Made by a program: the position numbers and the translations under genes
Assembly (NCBI GenBank): GCA_029210905.1
Contig: JARGGF010000071.1
Location: 1 to 10,807, forward strand
Direction of reading: 5' to 3'
DNA length: 10,807 nucleotides
DNA from: Bacteroidales bacterium
GTDB lineage: Bacteria; Bacteroidota; Bacteroidia; Bacteroidales; NBLH01
Shown: piece by piece, positions 5,432 through 10,807 of the stretch
Layout of the letters: each line of letters begins with the position of its first letter
Position numbering within the stretch: position 1 is the stretch's first letter
Notes under the pieces: generated by a model
The model's database searches: none
What the model was told of the DNA's origin: nothing
Seen by the model: only the letters and a program-made list of their open reading frames with translations

Positions 5432-8400
5432 TTAGTATTCTCCCCAGCTTTTTATACTCAAATCCTCTATGTTAAGCCTGGTAAATGCATACACAAATGC
5501 CGAAGCCAGGCGCGCATTGGTGACCAAAGGAATGTTATAATCAATGGCTGAACGCCTTATGGTATAATCATTGGCTAACTCGCCCTGCGTCAGGTCTTTA
5601 GGGATATTTATAACCAAATCAAATTGTTTGTTTTTAATATAATCCAACACATTTGGTGTTTTATTTTCATCAGGCCAATGCAGCATGGTTACGGGCAAAC
5701 CATTTGCCAGTAAAAAATCATAAGTGCCTTTTGTAGCATAGAGATTTAGACCTTTTTCAACCATCATCCTGCAGCTGTTAAGCATTTCCACTTTATCACG
5801 GATTGGACCACTCGACACCATTACATTACCTTTTGGTACCCTGTAACCCACTGATAACATGGCTTTTAAAACAGCATCATAATAGCTGTCGCCAATACAT
5901 CCAACTTCTCCTGTTGACGACATATCCACGCCTAAAATTGGATCAGCTTTGGCCAAACGCGAAAATGAAAACTGAGAAGCTTTTATCCCGATGTGGTCTA
6001 TTTCGAAAATTGATTTTTCGGGTGTCTGGTATGGTAAACCCAACATTACATTGGTAGCCAATTCTATTAAATTTGATTTTAATACTTTTGAAACGAAAGG
6101 GAAACTCCTGGATGCACGCAAGTTGCACTCAATTACCTTAATATCATTGTCTTTGGCCAGAAACTGCATGTTAAATGGCCCGGAAATATTTAATTCCTTT
6201 GCTATTTTTCGTGCCGCTTTTTTAATTCGCCTAACTGTTTCAAAATAAAGCTTTTGCGGAGGAAAAACCATGGTAGCATCCCCAGAGTGCACACCGGCAA
6301 ATTCGATGTGTTCGCTCATGGCATAAGCCACCATTTCTCCTTTATCTGCCACAGCATCAATTTCAATTTCTTTGGCTTGCTCAATAAATTCTGTCACCAC
6401 CACTGGATATTGTTTCGAAACCTGTACCGCCAGATTTAAAAAATGTTCCAATTCTTCTTTATTAGAAACCACATTCATTGCAGCTCCTGAAAGAACGTAA
6501 GAAGGACGAATCAATACAGGAAATCCTACTTTGTTTACAAATGAATTAATTCCCTCAAGACTTGTTAATTCCTGCCAAACAGGCTGGTCTATACCTAATT
6601 CATCAAGCATCATAGAGAATTTGTGCCTGTTTTCGGCCCTGTCAATGGAAAGTGGTGAAGTGCCTAAAACCGGGACATTTGAACTATGTAACCGGGTAGC
6701 CAGATTATTCGGAATCTGGCCCCCGGTTGATAGTATCAGCCCCTTAGGATTTTCTAAATCAACAATATCAAGTACACGCTCGAACGTCAATTCATCAAAA
6801 TACAATCTATCGGTTACATCATAATCCGTAGAAACAGTTTCCGGGTTGTAATTTATCATTACGGAACGCAGACCTGCTTTATTAATGGTGTTGATGGCAT
6901 TTACCCCACACCAGTCAAACTCTACAGAACTCCCAATCCTGTATGCACCTGAGCCTAAAACAATTACCGACCTTCCATCATTTTCAAATTCAATATCATG
7001 TTTAGTCCCACTATAAGTCAGGTAAAGATAGTTAGTAAAAGCTGGATATTCCGCTGCTAATGTGTCTATTTGCTTAACTGCCGGCAAAATCCCTCTTGCC
7101 TTTCGATGGGTGCGCATACTTAAAACGGCTTCCTGCATATTTGAAAAATCGTCATTAAGAATTAAACGTGCCAACTGGAAATCGGAAAAACCTTTGCGTT
7201 TTGCTTTCAACAAGACCTCATCAGGCAATTCAGCGTAAGACTGGTAATTTTCAATTTGCCTGGATAAATCAAATATGATTTTTAGCTTTTGCAGGAACCA
7301 CTTGTCTATTTTAGTTAATTCGTGTATTTTATCAACAGAATAATTTGCCTCAAAGGCTTTTTCAATGACAAAAATTCTGGTTTCAGTAGGTTCCGAGAGT
7401 TCTTTTTCAATATTGTCAATGTTTATTTCCTTGTTTCCTACAAATCCATGTGCCCCCTGCCCAATCATTCTTAACCCCTTCTGGATGGCTTCTTCAAAGG
7501 TAGTTCCAATAGCCATTACCTCTCCAACAGATTTCATTGATGAGCCTATCAAACGCGAAACACCTTCGAACTTATTCAAATCCCACCTGGGAATTTTACA
7601 TACTACATAATCGAGTGCTGGTTCAAAAAATGCAGAAGTAGTTTTGGTAATTGAATTTTTTAGCTCAAAAAGGCCATAACCCAATCCAAGTTTTGCTGCC
7701 ACAAATGCTAAAGGATATCCGGTTGCTTTTGAGGCCAATGCAGATGAGCGCGAAAGGCGTGCATTTACTTCAATTACCCGGTAATCCTGCGAAAATGGAT
7801 CGAGTGCATACTGCACATTACATTCGCCAATAATGCCAATATGTTGAATAATTTTAATCGAAAGTGCCCTTAATTTATGATACTCAGCATTGGTAAGTGT
7901 TTGCGAAGGGGCTATAACTATACTTTCTCCAGTGTGAATTCCAAGAGGGTCAAAATTTTCCATATTACACACGGTAATACAGTTGTTGTATTTATCTCTA
8001 ACCACCTCGTATTCAACCTCTTTCCATCCTTTAAGTGACTCTTCAATCAAAACCTGGTTACTGTATGAAAATGCATTGTTTACCAAAGGTAAAAGCTCTT
8101 CTTTATTGTTGGCAAATCCACTTCCCATTCCACCTAAGGCATAGGCAGCTCTTGCAATTATTGGATAACCAAGTTTTTGAGCGGCAGCAAGAGCTTCTTC
8201 CACATTATTTGTAGCAATGCTTCTGGCCGATTTTACATTTATCTGGTTTAATTTTTCAACAAATATATCCCGATCTTCAGTATCAATAATTGATTGTACG
8301 GGAGTACCCAGAACTTCAATATTATATTTCTCAAAAATGCCATTTTGAAAAAGCGCTACTCCGCAATTTAAGGCAGTTTGACCTCCAAAGGCTAATAAAA

Positions 8401-8647
8401 TACCATCCGGTTGTTCTTTTTTTATAACCTCCTCAACAAAATGTGGTGTTACTGGCAGAAAATAAATTTCATCAGCTACACCTTCCGAAGTTTGCACTGT
8501 AGCAATATTGGGGTTAATTAGAACTGTTTTTACACCTTCTTCTTTCAATGCCTTAAGTGCCTGAGATCCAGAATAGTCAAATTCACCCGCTTCTCCAATT
8601 TTAAGGGCTCCCGAACCAAGCACTAAAACTTTATTGTATTTTTTCAT
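5432..8647 (-). CDS. carB: Carbamoyl-phosphate synthase large subunit, CPS1/CAD-like
   Basis: This subunit makes carbamoyl phosphate from bicarbonate, two ATP and ammonia channelled from CarA, feeding arginine and pyrimidine synthesis. Its 1071 residues match the usual length (1073 in Escherichia coli). It has two homologous ATP-grasp halves: the carboxyphosphate domain at about 1-400 (VLGSGALKIGEAGEFDYSGS at 8-27, GGQTALNCG at 88-96, EVNARLSRSSALASKATGYP at 293-312) and the carbamoyl-phosphate domain at about 558-935 (LGSGAYRIGSSVEFDW at 564-579, RPSYVLSGAAMNV at 714-726, ECNLRASRSFPFVSK at 840-854). An oligomerisation domain lies between them and an MGS-like allosteric domain at about 936-1071. 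As recalled from the families, these motifs are nearer to eukaryotic CPS1 and CAD than to Escherichia coli CarB. The allosteric domain has T972, T975, W991, N1014 and N1026 at positions matching the N-acetylglutamate site of CPS1. The ATG start gives the usual N-terminus. The gene lies 61 bases after carA. Confidence 0.97.
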   Translation of the reverse strand: MKKYNKVLVLGSGALKIGEAGEFDYSGSQALKALKEEGVKTVLINPNIATVQTSEGVADEIYFLPVTPHFVEEVIKKEQPDGILLAFGGQTALNCGVALFQNGIFEKYNIEVLGTPVQSIIDTEDRDIFVEKLNQINVKSARSIATNNVEEALAAAQKLGYPIIARAAYALGGMGSGFANNKEELLPLVNNAFSYSNQVLIEESLKGWKEVEYEVVRDKYNNCITVCNMENFDPLGIHTGESIVIAPSQTLTNAEYHKLRALSIKIIQHIGIIGECNVQYALDPFSQDYRVIEVNARLSRSSALASKATGYPLAFVAAKLGLGYGLFELKNSITKTTSAFFEPALDYVVCKIPRWDLNKFEGVSRLIGSSMKSVGEVMAIGTTFEEAIQKGLRMIGQGAHGFVGNKEINIDNIEKELSEPTETRIFVIEKAFEANYSVDKIHELTKIDKWFLQKLKIIFDLSRQIENYQSYAELPDEVLLKAKRKGFSDFQLARLILNDDFSNMQEAVLSMRTHRKARGILPAVKQIDTLAAEYPAFTNYLYLTYSGTKHDIEFENDGRSVIVLGSGAYRIGSSVEFDWCGVNAINTINKAGLRSVMINYNPETVSTDYDVTDRLYFDELTFERVLDIVDLENPKGLILSTGGQIPNNLATRLHSSNVPVLGTSPLSIDRAENRHKFSMMLDELGIDQPVWQELTSLEGINSFVNKVGFPVLIRPSYVLSGAAMNVVSNKEELEHFLNLAVQVSKQYPVVVTEFIEQAKEIEIDAVADKGEMVAYAMSEHIEFAGVHSGDATMVFPPQKLYFETVRRIKKAARKIAKELNISGPFNMQFLAKDNDIKVIECNLRASRSFPFVSKVLKSNLIELATNVMLGLPYQTPEKSIFEIDHIGIKASQFSFSRLAKADPILGVDMSSTGEVGCIGDSYYDAVLKAMLSVGYRVPKGNVMVSSGPIRDKVEMLNSCRMMVEKGLNLYATKGTYDFLLANGLPVTMLHWPDENKTPNVLDYIKNKQFDLVINIPKDLTQGELANDYTIRRSAIDYNIPLVTNARLASAFVYAFTRLNIEDLSIKSWGEY

Positions 8648-8708
8648 TTTTAAAATCAGCTATTAGATTTGAGATATTAGAGGCTAAAAATTATTAGAGG
8701 TTCTAATA
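8648..8708. repeat. carA-carB spacer with repeated TATTAGA units
   Basis: The 61-base spacer holds TATTAGA on the plus strand at 8661-8667, 8675-8681 and 8692-8698, and an inverted copy (TCTAATA) at 8702-8708. The last two form a 7-bp hairpin with a GGT loop. In the second and third copies the unit extends to TATTAGAGG. There is no T-run, so this is not an evident terminator; it could set carA/carB expression or RNA processing, or be a scrap of a dispersed repeat. Confidence 0.5.
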
Positions 8709-9785
8709 TCAATTTGTTTTATTCGACTTAATCATTTCAATAAAATCATCAAAAAGAAACTCCGTATCTGTAGGCCCACCGGAGGCTTCAGGGTGAAACT
8801 GGGTAGAAAAAAAAGGCTTACTTTTGTGTCGGATTCCTTCACTGGTTCCATCATTTACATTAATAAACAAGGGTTCCCATTCAGAGCCAAGTGATTTATT
8901 ATCAACTGCATACCCGTGATTCTGTGAAGTAATGTAACATTTGTTCTCCCCAACTTTTTGTACCGGTTGATTATGGCTCCGGTGTCCATATTTCAATTTA
9001 TAAGTAGATGCCCCAGATGCCAATGCCATGAGCTGGCTTCCCAAACAAATTCCGAAAATCGGAGTGTCATTTGCCAGGGCAGTTTTCAGGTTTGCAATAG
9101 CTGCCTCACAGTTTTCGGGATCACCCGGCCCGTTTGAAATAAACAGACCATCAAAATCATCATTGTTATAATTGTAATCATGAGGAACACGAACCACTGT
9201 AGTGTCTCTGTCTAAAAAACAGCGGATAATATTATTTTTCACTCCACAATCCACCAGCATGATTTTATATTTGCCTTCACCATATATTTCTTTATCAGCG
9301 GGGCTGACTTGCGCAACAAGATTGTCCTTACCGGGATCATACCAAGCTGCATCTACCTCATCAATAATAATTTTTCCCAGCATGGTTCCGCTCTCTCTCA
9401 GAATCTGAGTAAGTTCACGGGTATCGATGCCATAAATGCCAGGTATTTGCTGCGACTTTAACCAGTCTCCCAGGCTTTCAGCTGCATTCCAATGGCTGTA
9501 TTCCTCGGAATAATCTGAAACTATAAATGCCTGAACAGCAATCCTTTCCGATTCATAAAATTTCATCATATTTTGTTCCGAATCGCGTACCGGAACCCCA
9601 TAATTGCCCACTAAAGGGTAGGTGGCCACCAGAATCTGTCCTTTGTAAGACGGATCTGTCAAACTTTCAGGATAACCCGTCATAGCTGTATTAAATACAA
9701 CCTCGCCTGCAATTGACTTTTCATATCCAAAAGATACGCCCGTGAACTCTTTTCCGTTTTCAAGGATAATTTTTGCTTTCTTCAT
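8709..9785 (-). CDS. carA: Carbamoyl-phosphate synthase small (glutaminase) subunit
   Basis: CarA hydrolyses glutamine and passes ammonia to CarB. From the ATG at 9783-9785 it has 358 residues. The N-terminal small-subunit domain (about 1-150) includes GEVVFNTAMTGYPESLTDPS. The class I amidotransferase domain (about 174-355) has the oxyanion region SNGPGDP at 217-223, the nucleophile C247 in GICLGSQ, and H331 and E333 in QFHPEAS. The triad is complete, so glutamine is the expected nitrogen donor. The usual His in GICLGHQ is Ser here; the glutamine-contacting Gln is kept. An in-frame GTG at 9792-9794, one base after the argH stop, would add three residues (MRK). I prefer the ATG because MKKAKIILENG is the typical beginning. 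The gene sits 10 bases after argH and 61 bases before carB, clearly one operon. Confidence 0.96.
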   Translation of the reverse strand: MKKAKIILENGKEFTGVSFGYEKSIAGEVVFNTAMTGYPESLTDPSYKGQILVATYPLVGNYGVPVRDSEQNMMKFYESERIAVQAFIVSDYSEEYSHWNAAESLGDWLKSQQIPGIYGIDTRELTQILRESGTMLGKIIIDEVDAAWYDPGKDNLVAQVSPADKEIYGEGKYKIMLVDCGVKNNIIRCFLDRDTTVVRVPHDYNYNNDDFDGLFISNGPGDPENCEAAIANLKTALANDTPIFGICLGSQLMALASGASTYKLKYGHRSHNQPVQKVGENKCYITSQNHGYAVDNKSLGSEWEPLFINVNDGTSEGIRHKSKPFFSTQFHPEASGGPTDTEFLFDDFIEMIKSNKTN

Positions 9786-9795
9786 TTTCCTCACT

Positions 9796-10807
9796 TTATT
9801 GCACTTGTTGCTTTGTTAGTAGCTGTTCTATTTTTTTTTCTATTTTTCCAAAGTTAAATTCTGCTAATATGTTTGTCATCTTTTCAGTAATTTGCTGGTT
9901 GCATAAATTACCAATGCTCCCTTCGTGGGTATGTTTAATATTTTTGTTTGGTTCAAATTTGCCTTCCTCAATTTCCTCTCCCACAATTTGGTAGGCTGCA
10001 CGAAAGGGGATTCCTGAAAGAACCAGTTCGTTTACTTTCTCAACACTAAAAACATATTTATACCGATCATCATCAATGATATTTTTATTGATAATGACAT
10101 TTTCAAACATAATGGTAGTAGCTTTAATACATGATTTTAATTCATTAAATGAAGGAAAAAATAATTCTTTAATTATCTGTAAATCACGAAAATATCCACT
10201 TGTCAAGTTGCCGGTAACAGCCCCAATTTGTTGAGGTAAAGCTTGTAATTTATTGCATTTACCCCGGATCAATTCAAAAACATCGGGATTTTTTTTATGT
10301 GGCATGATGCTTGAGCCTGTTACCAACTCATCAGGAAAGCTCAAAAATGCAAAATTCTGGCTCATAAACAAACAAACATCTGCAGCCATCTTTGCAAGGG
10401 TAGAAGCAACAGAAGCTAATGCAAAACTGACTGTTTTTTCAGTTTTGCCGCGCCCCATCTGGGCATAAATGGAATTATAATTCAGATTTTCAAAGCCTAA
10501 AAGCTCAGTAGTCATTGTTCTGTTAATTGGAAATGAAGAACCGTAACCGGCAGCAGAACCTAATGGATTTTGATTTGCTATACGAAATGCTGCCTGCAAT
10601 AATATCATATCATCGGTCAGGCTTTCAGCATATGCTCCAAACCACAATCCAAATGACGATGGCATGGCCACCTGAAGGTGTGTGTAACCAGGCATAAGAG
10701 CATCCTTGTGCTTTTCACTTAATTGAATAAACTGGTGAAATAAATTTTCAACATCCTTAACTAATAATTGTATTTCGCTACGTATAAATAGTTTAATATC
10801 AAGCAGT
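9796..10807 (-). CDS. argH: Argininosuccinate lyase, 5' part beyond the window
   Basis: ArgH splits argininosuccinate into arginine and fumarate, the last step of arginine synthesis, as a cytoplasmic homotetramer of the fumarase/aspartase superfamily. About 336 codons are present; the frame stays open to the right edge, so the true start lies outside (an internal ATG at 10693-10695 is the Met of MPGYTHLQ, not the start). Visible motifs are LLDIKLFIRSEI near the edge, the catalytic Thr-His in MPGYTHLQ, NPLGSAAGYGSSFPINR, and the superfamily signature GSSIMPHKKNPD (about 10282-10317), whose Ser lies in the mobile catalytic loop. All are intact. The stop TAA at 9796-9798 is followed within 10 bases by the carA ATG. 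Coupling with carAB suggests the cluster serves arginine production. No regulatory site is visible because the operon promoter lies outside the window. Confidence 0.95.
   Translation of the reverse strand, partial: LLDIKLFIRSEIQLLVKDVENLFHQFIQLSEKHKDALMPGYTHLQVAMPSSFGLWFGAYAESLTDDMILLQAAFRIANQNPLGSAAGYGSSFPINRTMTTELLGFENLNYNSIYAQMGRGKTEKTVSFALASVASTLAKMAADVCLFMSQNFAFLSFPDELVTGSSIMPHKKNPDVFELIRGKCNKLQALPQQIGAVTGNLTSGYFRDLQIIKELFFPSFNELKSCIKATTIMFENVIINKNIIDDDRYKYVFSVEKVNELVLSGIPFRAAYQIVGEEIEEGKFEPNKNIKHTHEGSIGNLCNQQITEKMTNILAEFNFGKIEKKIEQLLTKQQVQ

Noticed and set aside
9792..9794. GTG start of carA one base after the argH stop
   Set aside because: It is possible, but the ATG nine bases further gives the usual CarA beginning, so I used that.
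10693..10695. ATG that would make a 299-residue protein of the lyase reading frame
   Set aside because: It is the internal Met of the conserved MPGYTHLQ motif. The frame continues open upstream to the window edge with clear ArgH sequence.

Overview
The window is AT-rich DNA that looks like a Bacteroidota chromosome. The clues are the CarA/CarB/ArgH sequence types, near-absent Shine-Dalgarno sequences, a TAnnTTTG-type -7 box upstream of the tRNA, and strong hairpin plus T-run terminators. A non-flagellated marine or anaerobic lineage of Bacteroidales/Marinilabiliales is a reasonable inference, mainly because of the methyl-accepting chemotaxis proteins (MCPs). The taxon is not proven by this window.

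Layout from left to right: a membrane-anchored M23 (LytM-type) peptidase (44-904, minus); a 308-base gap; a CAU-anticodon tRNA, most likely tRNA-Ile2, with its own terminator and promoter (1213-1358, minus); a small ankyrin-repeat protein, the only plus-strand gene (1728-2159), ending in an 18-bp terminator hairpin; two tandem paralogous MCPs of exactly 429 residues each (2296-3585 and 3924-5213, minus); then the metabolic cluster argH-carA-carB, read right to left (10807 to 5432, minus). argH enters from beyond the right edge, and carB ends at a clear terminator at 5375-5406.

The metabolic genes fit together. CarA releases ammonia from glutamine, CarB makes carbamoyl phosphate, and ArgH performs the last step of arginine synthesis, so this looks like an arginine-linked carbamoyl-phosphate operon. 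CarB is of the CPS1/CAD-like type. Its C-terminal allosteric domain keeps five of the six residues that bind N-acetylglutamate in human CPS1. The two MCPs have almost no extracytoplasmic domain and carry an identical FEKF tail that fits a CheR/CheB docking pentapeptide.

I see no mobile element, CRISPR array or obvious new multi-gene defence system. The observations most worth checking are the CPS1-like regulatory site in CarB, the sensor-poor MCP pair with its conserved tail, and a 20-bp dyad that overlaps the probable promoter of the ankyrin gene.
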